Shown here: one piece after another, positions 51,642 to 60,517 of the stretch
Layout of the letters: every line of letters begins with the position of its first letter
How positions within the stretch are numbered: position 1 is the stretch's first letter
Assembly: GCF_002157835.1 (NCBI RefSeq)
Contig: NZ_CP020812.1
Span: forward strand, 42,338 to 106,337
From: Mycobacterium dioxanotrophicus
Lineage (GTDB): Bacteria > Actinomycetota > Actinomycetes > Mycobacteriales > Mycobacteriaceae
Direction: 5' to 3'
DNA: 64,000 nucleotides
Position numbers and translations under genes: made by a program
Notes under the pieces: model-generated
Told to the model about the DNA's origin: nothing
Databases searched by the model: none
What the model saw: only the letters and a program-made list of their open reading frames with translations

Positions 51642-52169
51642 ATGAAGTCACGGGCGTGGAACAAGTACAACGCGGCCGTGAGGCTGCGCCGCGACGCCGA
51701 GATGACCGTAGCGTTCCTGGCGGCGCATGGTCTGAAGGACAGGCCCACACGCAAGGGTGCCGAGCTGCAAGCGGCCGAGGACTACTACCGCTGGTGTCTC
51801 ACCGATGGCCCGGAGGCGCTTGACGCACTCGACGGAGCCGCAGTGGAGTCATTTGTCGAACAGTGGCGGCTCCACGCTGTCGCGGCTGACGTGCGGGCGG
51901 CGGGCATCGGCGCGGAGGTGCGCCTACTCGGTGCGTTTCTGTGCCTGGTCTTCGTGATCGTGACCGGCCTGAACCACTCCTTCCTTGCAATGTCCCTAGC
52001 AGCAGCCCTTTTCATCGGGTTAATGGTCTCTCTTATCTACGCCAAGTCCGCGCTTATCGTCGGCCCGGACGGACCATCGCAGCTACCGCCCATCGCGGCT
52101 GGCTCCACCCCGTTTGGCTGGCGCGGGCGGGCTATCGCGCTACGTGTAGCCAACGTCGGGAGACTTTGA
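51642..52169 (+). CDS. Two-span membrane protein
   Basis: 175 aa. The N-terminal 90 residues are helical and polar (RLRRDAEMTVAFLAAHGLKDRPTRKGAELQAAEDYYRW), followed by two adjacent membrane spans (LLGAFLCLVFVIVTGL and FLAMSLAAALFIGLMVSLIYA) and a short tail. No family recognised. It has no counterpart in duplication copy 1. An ATG 3 bases after the truncated gene suggests read-through coupling. Confidence 0.58.
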   Translation: MKSRAWNKYNAAVRLRRDAEMTVAFLAAHGLKDRPTRKGAELQAAEDYYRWCLTDGPEALDALDGAAVESFVEQWRLHAVAADVRAAGIGAEVRLLGAFLCLVFVIVTGLNHSFLAMSLAAALFIGLMVSLIYAKSALIVGPDGPSQLPPIAAGSTPFGWRGRAIALRVANVGRL

Positions 52170-52322
52170 AGCCGGTAGGAGTCATTCCGCACCTTGGAGA
52201 TCACACCCGATTTTCGATGCTCGTCGCGCAGTCTTGTCGGATTCTGGAGGCAGCTCGGAAAGTGTGATGTGGCATGGGCTTTAGGGTGAGCGTGGCGGAA
52301 AGCCCATGGCCGGAAGTCGCTG

Positions 52323-52511
52323 TTAGTCGGGTGCGGGCGCGACGGTGATGTCGTCTAGTCCCGCGAGTTGCATCGTCCTGCCGTCGGACAATGTGATGGA
52401 GGCGTTCTCGCACCCCGGGTGGTCGATGACGATGTCGATGGCTGTGACGGTGGCGCCGAATTCGGGTAGGTAGTCACCGGGTTCGATGTCGTGGACGAGT
52501 TGCTCGATCAT
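52323..52511 (-). CDS. Small hypothetical protein
   Basis: 62 aa beginning MIEQLVHDIEPGDYLPEFGATVTAIDIVIDH and ending DITVAPAPD. Beta-rich; no family recognised. Its last codons lie inside the repeated segment (52214-52354), and the same codons reappear at 51191-51213, so this gene marks one boundary of the duplication. Confidence 0.55.
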   Translation of the reverse strand: MIEQLVHDIEPGDYLPEFGATVTAIDIVIDHPGCENASITLSDGRTMQLAGLDDITVAPAPD

Positions 52512-52869
52512 CGTCGCCGTTCCTCGCTGCTAGTTGATGAGACGTTGATGCGACTATGCGGGTACGGCGGTGGCTTCTCAAGAGGAGCTGATCGGTGCGG
52601 TTATGTCTGCGGTAGAGGCACGATGGTGCCGCCGGTCTCGGCGGCGTAGGCGGCTGCTTCGGGGCGCTCTGCTTCGGTGAAAACCTTGATCGCTGAAGGG
52701 TTTCCGGGGACGCGGACGAGGATGATGGCGCTAAGTGAAAGTGCTCAGTCTCGCTAATTGAAAGTGCCCAGTTGGCAGCGGTGGTTCGGCGTGTCGTCGG
52801 ACTGCTTGTCGGGGTTCTGCTCATCGTCAGCGGAGTTGTGTTTCCGCTGATGAATGGGAGGGCCGTCGT

Positions 52870-54231
52870 TTGCTGTCGCTGGAGGGTGATGTGGAAGCGC
52901 ATGCGCTTCGGGAGCAGGGTTGGTCGATATCGGCGATCGCTCGCCATCTCGGGATCAATCGCCGAACCGTTCGGGCCTATCTGGCTGGGGAACGAGTACC
53001 CGGGCAACGCCAACGCTCTGAACCGCTGGTGATCGATCCGTTCGTCGAGTACTGCCGGATCCGCCTGGCTGACGATCCGCACCTGTGGGCCTCAACCCTG
53101 TTCGACGAACTCGTCGAGCTAGGTTTTACCGGCTCGTATCCGTCGCTGACCCTGGCAATCCGAAACCTGGGGCTGCGACCGCATTGCGAGCCGTGTCAGT
53201 CGGTCAAGGGCCGCGACGTCGCGGTCATCGATCATCCGCCCGGGGTCGAGACTCAGTGGGACTGGGTCGAGCTGCCCGATCCACCAGCATCGTGGGCGGC
53301 TGACCGGCATGCCCACCTGCTGGTCGGGGCGTTGGCCCATTCGAGCCGCTGGCGCGGGGCGCTGGCCCCGGCGAGGACTTCGCGCACGTCGTGGAAGCGA
53401 TCGAGGCGGTCAGCATCCGGTTGGGTGGGGTCACCCAGCGGTGGCGGTTCGACCGGATGGCCACGGTATGTCATCCCGAATCGGGCCGGATCACCGCGGC
53501 GTTCGCCGGGGTGGCCAAACACTACGCTGTCGCCGTCGATGTGTGCCCGCCACGACGGGGCAACCGCAAGGGTGTGGTGGAGAAGTCCAATCACGCTGCC
53601 GCCCAACGCTGGTGGCGCACCGTCACCGACGACACCACGATCGAGCAAGCCCAGGCGTCGCTGGACCGGCTGTGCGTGAAGCTCGACGGGCGCCGCCGGC
53701 GCCGCGACGGGCAGGCCACCACCGTCGGCGCCCTGGCCGATGCCGAACCACTACGGTCACTGCCGACGGGTTCGTATCCGGCCGAGTTGACCGAACACCG
53801 CATCGTCACTCCACAAGCGTTGGTGTCCTGGCGGGGCAATCAGTACTCGGTGCCGCCGGGGCTGGCCGGGGCCACGGTGACCGTCACCCACCGCCTGGGC
53901 TCTGACACCGTGCAATTGACCACGGCATCGGGAGCCGTTGTTGCCGCGCACCGCCGCGCGGTCGACGGCAGCGGCGCGGTGGTGCGCGATGCGGTCACGT
54001 CGTCGCGCTCGAACAGGCAGTGCTATCGGGGTTCTCGACGGCCAGGCCTTGCACTCATAAGACCCGGCGACCGCCCTCGGTGGCCGCCGTTGCCGAGGCC
54101 GCGCGGCTGCGTGGTGCCCGGCGAACGATCCCGCCCAGAAGGTAGTGATCGATCTGGCCGTCTATGCGGCGACCGCAGCACGGCTATCCGTTGTTCCCCA
54201 ACACCATCCAACCGAACAGAACCAGGAGTAA
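52870..54231 (+). pseudogene. istA: IstA transposase, frameshifted
   Basis: The first frame (from 52870) has the HTH VEAHALREQGWSISAIARHLGINRRTVRAYLAGERVPG and the start of the integrase core (VETQWDWVELPD, HLLVGALAHSSRWRGAL). Near 53370 it moves to the frame reading EDFAHVVEAIEAVSIRLGGV, GVVEKSNHAAAQRWW and SWRGNQYSVPPGLAGATVTV. Two more shifts near 54000-54110 lead to the original end (stop at 54229-54231). At least three indels, so it cannot make full-length IstA as written. Confidence 0.82.
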
Positions 54232-54235
54232 CCCC

Positions 54236-55044
54236 TTGAGCAAAACCGTCCCACAGATGAGCGAAGCCCGCCGATACCAACAACTCCGGGCACATCTGTC
54301 CTATCTGAAACTCGGCGACGCAGCCGAAGCGCTACCCCGCATCCTCGATGCCGCCCGCGCCGAAAACCTGTCCCTGACCGCCGCTTTGGAGCGGCTGTTG
54401 GAGATCGAGGTCAACGCCACCGAAGCCCGCCGGCTGACCTCACGGTTGCGGTTCGCCTGTCTGCCCGAACCCTGGACCATGGCCGATTTCGATTTCGCCG
54501 CCCAGCCCGGGGTCGACGCCAAACTGATCAACGACCTGGCCAGTCTGCGCTTCCTCGACGACGCGGCCAACGTGCTGTTCGTCGGCCCACCCGGGGTCGG
54601 CAAGACCATGCTGGCCGTCGCGTTGGCCCGCGGCGCGGTCGAGGCCGGCCACCGGGTGTATTTCACCACCGCCGCCGACCTGGCGGCCCGCTGCCACAAA
54701 GCCGCCCTGGAAGGCCGCTGGCACACCTGCATGCGGTTCTTCGCCGGACCGAAACTGTTGGTGATTGACGAACTTGGCTACCTTCCGCTGCCCGGCGATG
54801 GGCATCCGCGTTGTTCCAGGTGATCAACCAACGGTATCTGAAGTCGAGTACGATTCTGACAACCAATGTTGGGATCGCTGACTGGGCAACCGCTTTCGGA
54901 GACGCCACCGTCGCAGCCGCCATGTTGGACAGGCTACTGCACCGCGCCACCGTGGTCGGTATCGACGGACCCAGCTACCGGCTGCGCAACCACCAAGCCA
55001 CCGCCGAAACGATGCGTAAGGCGGTCGCCGCCCATGTCAGCTGA
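54236..55044 (+). pseudogene. istB: IstB ATPase, frameshifted
   Basis: A TTG at 54236 follows AGGAG. The frame reads SEARRYQQLRAHLSYLKLGDAAEALP, then Walker A FVGPPGVGKTMLAVALA and Walker B LLVIDELGYLPL, then breaks near 54800; the continuation in another frame reads FQVINQRYLKSSTILTTNVGIADWATAFGD to the stop at 55044. One missing base at the GATGGG/GCA junction would restore it. Confidence 0.83.
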
Positions 55045-55333
55045 GACCCGTTCCTGCCAAGCCTGCTGGACCGAATTCACCGCCACCACACCGACCAAGA
55101 TCTACTGCTCAGACCGCTGCCGCAAACACGCCTGGGAGCAACGCAAACACAGCGACACCGCCGCCACCGTCACCGAGGCCCGGCCACCCGCCCCACAGCC
55201 GGCCGCCACCCGTTCCTGCCCGCATTGCGGCGAACCCATCACCATCGTCGCTTTGCTGACCACTCCAGAAGCTGCCCGCCCCAGCACCCCCGGCGACGGC
55301 ACAATCGTTCCCCTGCAACGACGAACCTGCTAA
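55034..55333 (+). CDS. Zinc-ribbon-like passenger protein of the IS21 element
   Basis: 99 aa from the ATG at 55034, overlapping the istB end by 11 bases. Four Cys in SCQACWTEFTATTPTKIYCSDRCRKHAW plus a second pair SCPHCGEP suggest two zinc knuckles. The gene lies inside the element, before the right inverted repeat. Its role in transposition is unknown; not a standard IS21 gene. Confidence 0.6.
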   Translation: MSAETRSCQACWTEFTATTPTKIYCSDRCRKHAWEQRKHSDTAATVTEARPPAPQPAATRSCPHCGEPITIVALLTTPEAARPSTPGDGTIVPLQRRTC

Positions 55334-55509
55334 CCTTAGCCACTCAAGCCAACTGGGCAATTTCGCTTAGCATCTCTGGGCAGTCTTCTTTAGCGCCATC
55401 AAGGATCGCGAAGTCGGCGATGGTGGCGTCGGTGTGTTTGCGGGGCTGGCGGGTGAAATGGTTTTCGCTCATGGCTGTGATTGTGCTCTCGGGTGCCGAC
55501 AGGTTGGGG

Positions 55510-56529
55510 TCAGCGTTGGGGGCGGCGGCGGTAGTGGTCGGTGATGGGGCGGCCGTCTCTGGTGTGAGGGCGTACCCAAACCTGTCCTGGCACTGTGGGT
55601 CCGCGGTCTGGTGGGCGCCACGCGCCGGCGTGGTGGTCCCACGTGTAGCCGGTGTTGAGTTCCCCGGACAGTAGTGGGTTGAGCCAGGCGCTGACGGTAT
55701 CGGCGGCGTTGTCGAGGTGGCGTAGGGGTTCGGGCAGTGAGGTGGTGGTGGCGATGCGGGTGTAGCCAGTAGACCAGTCGGCGGGTATGTCGATGGTGGT
55801 GGGAGGCGGTTGGGTTCGGGTTTGTGCGCGGCGATCCAGGGCGGTGCGCAGGTCGTCACCGTTGATGTCGACGGCGCCGGCGTAGAGGGTGAGATCGACG
55901 AGGTCGCGGTAGCGGTTGGTGGATCGTCCTGTCGTGTCGCGGTACATGACGCCGATGATCTTGTCGGCGAGTTGGCTTGCCAGTGGGTAGAGCGGGACGG
56001 CTGGTAGGGGCGACATGCCTTTGACGTCGGGGACTATCGGATTGGGTTGGCGGCGCTCGATGTCGCTGATGGGGATGGTGTCGGAGGCGACGTCCACGGC
56101 GAAGACCGCGGCGCGGTCGGCGCCGATGGTGGCGGTGATGCGCAGTTTGGTGCCGTTCATGACGCCGGTGAACGGCTCAGCAGTGTCGACGGTGTAGTCG
56201 AACGGGTCGAGGTCGCTGAGGCCGGTGTGGGTGGCGATGTCATCGAGGACCTGGTGGCGGTCGCTGCGCCCTGGCTCGGTGGCGGTGAGGTCGAGGTCTC
56301 GGGTCGCGCGGGCTCCGGGGACACGGATGAGCATGCCGATGCCGCCGGCGACTACCCAGGGTGGCTCGTTGGCGTTGAATACGCGTGCCATGAATCGTTG
56401 AATGACGAACTGGCGCAACAGTTCGTGTGAGGGTTGTGGTGGCTGGGTGGTGCGTGCGTGGCGGGTGGCTCGGGTGCGTAGCGCGACCCAGAATGCTTGC
56501 TTGGTGCGGTATTCGTCGGCCCAGGTCAT
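55510..56529 (-). CDS. AbiEii-like nucleotidyltransferase toxin (system 2)
   Basis: 339 aa from the ATG at 56529; the frame is open further upstream only as an Arg/His-rich shadow of the antitoxin gene. The core is VVAGGIGMLIRVPGARATRDLDLTATE with the D-x-D pair, then LTVDTAEPFTGVMNGTKLRI-like and LADKIIGVMYRDTTGRSTNRYRDLVDLTLY segments typical of nucleotidyl-transferase toxins. The ATG overlaps the antitoxin stop (ATGA). The C-terminal 60 residues are extra and Trp-rich. Confidence 0.83.
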   Translation of the reverse strand: MTWADEYRTKQAFWVALRTRATRHARTTQPPQPSHELLRQFVIQRFMARVFNANEPPWVVAGGIGMLIRVPGARATRDLDLTATEPGRSDRHQVLDDIATHTGLSDLDPFDYTVDTAEPFTGVMNGTKLRITATIGADRAAVFAVDVASDTIPISDIERRQPNPIVPDVKGMSPLPAVPLYPLASQLADKIIGVMYRDTTGRSTNRYRDLVDLTLYAGAVDINGDDLRTALDRRAQTRTQPPPTTIDIPADWSTGYTRIATTTSLPEPLRHLDNAADTVSAWLNPLLSGELNTGYTWDHHAGAWRPPDRGPTVPGQVWVRPHTRDGRPITDHYRRRPQR

Positions 56530-57218
56530 CGGCCGGTGAAGAGGAGTTCGTTGGCGGCGATGAGGTGGGCGGGAGCGCCTACGACGGTGAGGGCGTGTTC
56601 GATGGTGTCTCGGCCGGCGCCGTTGGTGAGTGGGTCGAGGGCGTCGGTGAGGTCGGTGATGTTGGTGAGGGCTCGGGTGAGCGTGTCGCGCAGGATGTCG
56701 CCGAGGTGGCCGGCGTCGATGCCGTCGGCGTAGAGGTCGGCGATGGTCTGGGCGATGGTGGTGGTGGGGATGCCGGCGACGAGTCGCCAGGGTGGCCACT
56801 GTCGGGGGACGTGAAATCGGATCCAGGGGTTGTTGGTGCGCCGGGGTGTGGGCACGGTGTAGTCGAGGTGGTCGGGCTGCAGTGTTCCCAGTTCATAGAG
56901 GTAGTGGGCCGCGGTGAGGTGGGATGCCAGTGGGCCTGGTGTGCCGGCGCGTAGCGCGTCGAGTCGTTCGCCGGCGAAGTGGGAGGGTTCGAGGGCTAGC
57001 CAGGTAGCTCGGACGGCGTCGAGGGTGATGTCGGTGGGTGTGCCGGCGAAGCGGTAGACCGCGCGGGTGTCGGTGTGGTGGATGCGGTCGGCGGCGCAGA
57101 GCTGGGTGATGCGTTTTCGGGTCATGCCGAGGCGGGTGGCCTGGGCTGCGGTGAACATGCCCCACTGGCCGGCCGCTTCCACGGCCAGCGCGAGTTCGGC
57201 GTCACGCATCCCGGACAT
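56526..57218 (-). CDS. AbiEi-like antitoxin (system 2)
   Basis: 230 aa from the ATG at 57218. The N-terminal winged helix is AAGQWGMFTAAQATRLGMTRKRITQLCAADRIHHTDTRAVYRFAGTP, and the AbiEi body follows (VRATWLALEPSHFAGERLDALR, WRLVAGIPTTTIAQTIADLYADGIDAGHLGDILR). The stop overlaps the toxin start, so expression is coupled. Sequence differs clearly from system 1, so the two systems are not recent duplicates. Confidence 0.83.
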   Translation of the reverse strand: MSGMRDAELALAVEAAGQWGMFTAAQATRLGMTRKRITQLCAADRIHHTDTRAVYRFAGTPTDITLDAVRATWLALEPSHFAGERLDALRAGTPGPLASHLTAAHYLYELGTLQPDHLDYTVPTPRRTNNPWIRFHVPRQWPPWRLVAGIPTTTIAQTIADLYADGIDAGHLGDILRDTLTRALTNITDLTDALDPLTNGAGRDTIEHALTVVGAPAHLIAANELLFTGR

Positions 57219-57308
57219 GCTCTTAAAGATACCCTGATTAGGTATCAATTGGGTAGCTCAGGATTACTGTTGGTGGTGTGGTCGCCGGGGCGCGTGATGC
57301 AGGGTGCA

Positions 57309-57764
57309 TCACGTGGTGGGTGTCGCGGCCCAGGTCCAGCGGGTCGGGTGGCGCCGGCGTAGAGCATGCAGGTATCCGTCCAGTCCGCCGTTGAATTGGG
57401 CGATCAGGCGGAGGTCGGGGCCCGCCTGGTGCACTGCAGCCTCGAGGAGGTGTTGTCGGCTCAGTCGGCCTGTGGGGTCGGCGAACTGTGCGCTGCATTC
57501 GCGGCATTGGAGAGTGCCGAACAGGATGGGAGTGCGGGATCCGCGTTCGACGAACCGTGCGGCCCTGATGTTGTTGCCGCTGATGAGGTGTAGGCCGGTG
57601 TCGAGGGCGAGGTGATCCACAATGTCGAGAACCTCATCGGGCGTTGCCCAGGAGCCGCCAGGGCGGCCTGGCGACCAGAGTCTGCCGCCGTTGCCGAATT
57701 CGCTGGCGTCCATCCACTTGGGGAGGAGCCGGAGGTACTCGTCGGTCGCGCCGTGCAGGCGCAT
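57309..57764 (-). CDS. Hypothetical protein, probably 5'-truncated by the second IS21 element
   Basis: 151 codons from an ATG six bases inside the left end of the IS at 57770. Residues include LRLLPKWMDASEFGNGGRLWSPGRPGGSW and a Cys pair in TLQCRECSAQFADPTGRLSR that may bind zinc. No family recognised. Because the element starts directly upstream, an original N-terminus and promoter may be missing. Confidence 0.5.
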   Translation of the reverse strand: MRLHGATDEYLRLLPKWMDASEFGNGGRLWSPGRPGGSWATPDEVLDIVDHLALDTGLHLISGNNIRAARFVERGSRTPILFGTLQCRECSAQFADPTGRLSRQHLLEAAVHQAGPDLRLIAQFNGGLDGYLHALRRRHPTRWTWAATPTT

Positions 57765-57921
57765 GGCGGTGACAGTCTGATTCGGGACCAGTGTGACGGT
57801 CTGATTCGGGACCCACCCGGGCTTCGGCGTGGCGTCGTGACGGCTTGATCTGGACCCACTTCCGTGGCGTCAGGAGGACCCGCATCCAGCGGTCCTCGCG
57901 GCACCGGAAGTGGGTTTCGGG

Positions 57922-59640
57922 ATGAGGGTGCGTGTGGAACTGTTCGCTGCGATCCGTCGGGACGCCCGGGTCGAGGGCATGTCGATCCGAGCGCTCGCAC
58001 GCAAGCACCAAGTCGGACGCGGCACCGTTCGCCGGGCCCTCACGTCCGCGGAACCACCGCCGCGGAAGACCCCGGTGCGTTCCTCGCCCCGGTTGGATCC
58101 GTTCAAGTCGGCCATCGACGACATGCTCCGCGCCGACCTTGAGGCGCCGCGGAAGCAACGGCACACCGCCCGCCGGATCCACGTCCGCCTCATCGAGGAA
58201 CACGACGCCATTGAGGTGTCGTACTCGACGGTTCGCGACTACGTCCGCATCCGCCGCACGCAGATCGGCCTCGAAGCTGGCCGCCGGGTCGAAGTCATGA
58301 TCCCCCAGGAGCACGCGCCAGGCGCAGAAGCAGAAGTCGACTTCGGCGAGCTCTACGTCATCCTGGCCGGGGTGAAGACGAAGGTCTTCCTCTTCACATT
58401 CAGGTTGAGTTACTCCGGGAAGGCGGTGCACCGGATCTACGCCACCCAAGGCCAAGAGGCGTTCCTCGAGGGCCACATCGCCGCGTTCAACGAGATCGGC
58501 GGCATCCCCGCCCGGCACGTCCGGTACGACAACCTCACCGCCGCAGTCACCCGGGTCGTCAACGCGCGCGGTCGTGAGCGGGTAGAGAACGACCGCTGGG
58601 TGCTGTTCCGCTCTCACTTCGGGTTCGACGCGTTCTACTGCCAGCCGGGCATCGCCGGGGCACATGAGAAGGGCGGTGTGGAAGGCGACGTCGGCCGGTT
58701 CCGCCGCCAGCACCTCGTGCCCATGCCCGTCGTCGACTCGCTCGACGAGCTGAACGAGAAGGTCCGTGCCTTGGACGCCGCCGACGACCGCCGACGGATC
58801 TCGTCGCGGATCCGGACCGTCGGCGAGGACTTCGCGACCGAACGCGAGAACCTCGCGCCGCTCCCGGTCGAGGGGTTCGACCCCGGGCTGATGCTGAACC
58901 CGATGGTCGACCGCTCCGCGATGATCACCGTCCGCATGGCCCGGTACTCCGTCCCGGCGCGGTTCATCCACCGCCGCGTCCGCGTCTCCTTGCGCGCATC
59001 CGAGGTCGTCGTGTTCGACGGCCGACTCCAGATCGCCCGGCACGCCCGCGTCATCACAAGGGGTGGCCAGTCGGTGAACCTCGACCACTACCTCGAGGTG
59101 CTCAAGGGTAAGCCGGGCGCATTGCCAGGCTCCACCGCGTTGGCGCAGGCCCGCGAATCGGGGGCGTTCACGCCTGCGCATGAGGCGTTCTGGGCGAACG
59201 CCCGCAGGCGGCTCGGGGATGCGGTCGGCACCCGGGAACTGATCGACGTGCTCCTACTGCACCGCGCCATGGCCGCCGACGAAGTCGAAGCCGGGCTGCT
59301 CGCCGCAGTGAGCGTCGGTGCAGTCTCAGCTGATGTGGTCGCGGTCGAAGCACGCCTGCACACCACCCTCGCAGCGCCCACCGGGGCCAGTTCAGACCGT
59401 CATCCCGTTGCGCAGCCCAGCGATGGCGAACGACGAGATGGCGACGCCAAGCGCAGCCGGAAGGTCGTGTCCCTCACCGAACGCCTGCTGCTCGACCCGG
59501 CCGCGGTCATCGCCGGCCTCCCGCCCGACACCCGGCCGCTGCCGTCGATGGAGAAATACCAGCAACTGCTCGGCCGCCGCACCGGCACCGACCACCACCC
59601 CGACCCGATGAGTCCCGATGAGAGCGGAGCACCCCGATGA
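57922..59640 (+). CDS. istA: IstA transposase (IS21 family), intact
   Basis: 572 aa from the ATG at 57922 (GTG at 57910 is an alternative). HTH near the N-terminus (MSIRALARKHQVGRGTVRRAL), then the DDE integrase core: AEAEVDFGELYVIL (Asp), HVRYDNLTAAVTRVV (Asp) and PGIAGAHEKGGVEGDVGRFRRQ (Glu). A C-terminal beta-domain (VRMARYSVPARFIHRRVRVSL) follows. It overlaps istB by 4 bases. The protein is very different from the IstA at 52870. Confidence 0.93.
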   Translation: MRVRVELFAAIRRDARVEGMSIRALARKHQVGRGTVRRALTSAEPPPRKTPVRSSPRLDPFKSAIDDMLRADLEAPRKQRHTARRIHVRLIEEHDAIEVSYSTVRDYVRIRRTQIGLEAGRRVEVMIPQEHAPGAEAEVDFGELYVILAGVKTKVFLFTFRLSYSGKAVHRIYATQGQEAFLEGHIAAFNEIGGIPARHVRYDNLTAAVTRVVNARGRERVENDRWVLFRSHFGFDAFYCQPGIAGAHEKGGVEGDVGRFRRQHLVPMPVVDSLDELNEKVRALDAADDRRRISSRIRTVGEDFATERENLAPLPVEGFDPGLMLNPMVDRSAMITVRMARYSVPARFIHRRVRVSLRASEVVVFDGRLQIARHARVITRGGQSVNLDHYLEVLKGKPGALPGSTALAQARESGAFTPAHEAFWANARRRLGDAVGTRELIDVLLLHRAMAADEVEAGLLAAVSVGAVSADVVAVEARLHTTLAAPTGASSDRHPVAQPSDGERRDGDAKRSRKVVSLTERLLLDPAAVIAGLPPDTRPLPSMEKYQQLLGRRTGTDHHPDPMSPDESGAPR

Positions 59641-60446
59641 GCACAGTCACCAGCGTGACCACCACCTTGCGCCGCCGCCGCGGCCTGACCGAGGAAGCCG
59701 CCGTAGCGGCGGTCGACCAGGCCTGCCGGAGGCTCCGGCTCCCGACCATGCGGGCCCTGCTTGGCGACGCGGTCGCGGCGGCGAACAAGGACCAGTTGAC
59801 CTACACCGGATTCCTCGCCGAGCTGCTCCTGGCCGAGTGCGACGACCGCGACCGTCGGTCCACCATCCGGCGCGTGAACGGCGCCGGGTTCCCGCGGAGC
59901 AAGTTCCTCGCGGACTTCGACTTCGACGCCAACTCGAACATCAACCCCGCCACCATCCACCAGTTGGCGACCGGCGAGTGGGTGCGGAAGGGCCAGCCGC
60001 TGTGCCTGATCGGGGATTCCGGCACCGGCAAGTCTCACCTGCTCATCGGCATGGGGACCGCAGCCGCGGAAAAGGGATTCCGGGTAAAGTACACCCTCGC
60101 CACGAGGCTGGTGAACGAGCTTGTAGAAGCAGCCGATGAGAAGCAGTTGGCCCGCACGATCGCTCGTTACGGCCGCGTCGACCTGCTCTGCATTGACGAG
60201 CTCGGCTACATGGAACTGGACCGCCGCGGCGCCGAACTCCTCTTCCAGGTCCTCACCGAGCGAGAGGAGAAGAACAGCGTGGCAATCGCGTCCAACGAGG
60301 GCTTCGCCGGCTGGACCAAGACCTTCACGGACCCGCGCCTGTGCGCGGCCATCGTCGACCGCCTCACCTTCGGCGGCAACATCATCGAAACTGGTACCGA
60401 CTCCTACCGGCTGGCGTCGACCCGGTCAGGGAACGCGTCGCGGTGA
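59637..60446 (+). CDS. istB: IstB ATPase (IS21 family), intact
   Basis: 269 aa; its ATG overlaps the istA stop. Walker A is CLIGDSGTGKSHLLIGMG, Walker B is LLCIDELGYMELD, followed by LLFQVLTEREEKNSVAIASNEGF and the C-terminal IVDRLTFGGNIIETGTDSYRL. It loads and directs the IstA transposase. No frameshift, in contrast to the copy at 54236. Confidence 0.93.
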   Translation: MSTVTSVTTTLRRRRGLTEEAAVAAVDQACRRLRLPTMRALLGDAVAAANKDQLTYTGFLAELLLAECDDRDRRSTIRRVNGAGFPRSKFLADFDFDANSNINPATIHQLATGEWVRKGQPLCLIGDSGTGKSHLLIGMGTAAAEKGFRVKYTLATRLVNELVEAADEKQLARTIARYGRVDLLCIDELGYMELDRRGAELLFQVLTEREEKNSVAIASNEGFAGWTKTFTDPRLCAAIVDRLTFGGNIIETGTDSYRLASTRSGNASR

Positions 60447-60517
60447 CGCAATCAACCGAGCCTGTTTCGTGCGCACGCCGCACCCGGTGGGCTGTCACTG
60501 CGTGCTGTCCCGCGTGG

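Larger units (their letters stand above)
51217..52354. repeat. Tandem duplication, copy 2 (decayed)
   Basis: A shortened derivative of the preceding block. It keeps the upstream region, about 15 codons of the hydrolase, the first part of the winged-helix gene and the extreme end of the HD gene. A 0.5-kb segment with an unrelated two-span membrane protein (51642-52169) sits where the rest should be. Confidence 0.78.
52723..55401 (+). mobile_element. IS21-family insertion sequence 1 (2.68 kb)
   Basis: The ends read TGATGGCGCTAA and TTTAGCGCCATCA, extending about 50 bp as an imperfect inverted repeat with an internal second copy (ending GTGCCCAGTTGGC at the left), as IS21 elements have. A 4-bp target duplication AGGA flanks it (52719-52722 and 55402-55405). 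Contents: istA and istB, both frameshifted, plus a small zinc-ribbon-like gene. Confidence 0.88.
52601..55472 (-). pseudogene. 62-codon gene interrupted by the IS21-type element
   Basis: The two halves are 55402-55472 (ATG at 55472) and 52601-52722 (stop TAA at 52601). Removing the element and one copy of the 4-bp duplication joins them in frame: MSENHFTRQPRKHTDATIAD, then FAILVRVPGNPSAIKVFTEA, then ERPEAAAYAAETGGTIVPLPQT (two residues past a 20-residue block). It lies just downstream of AbiE system 2 in the same direction and may be its third gene. Confidence 0.78.

Noticed and set aside
52474..53082. 202-aa minus-strand frame at the left end of IS21 element 1
   Set aside because: It crosses the IS boundary; only the part 52601-52722 is real, as half of the interrupted gene.
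57634..59181. 515-aa minus-strand open frame
   Set aside because: Antisense to an intact istA; no domain seen.
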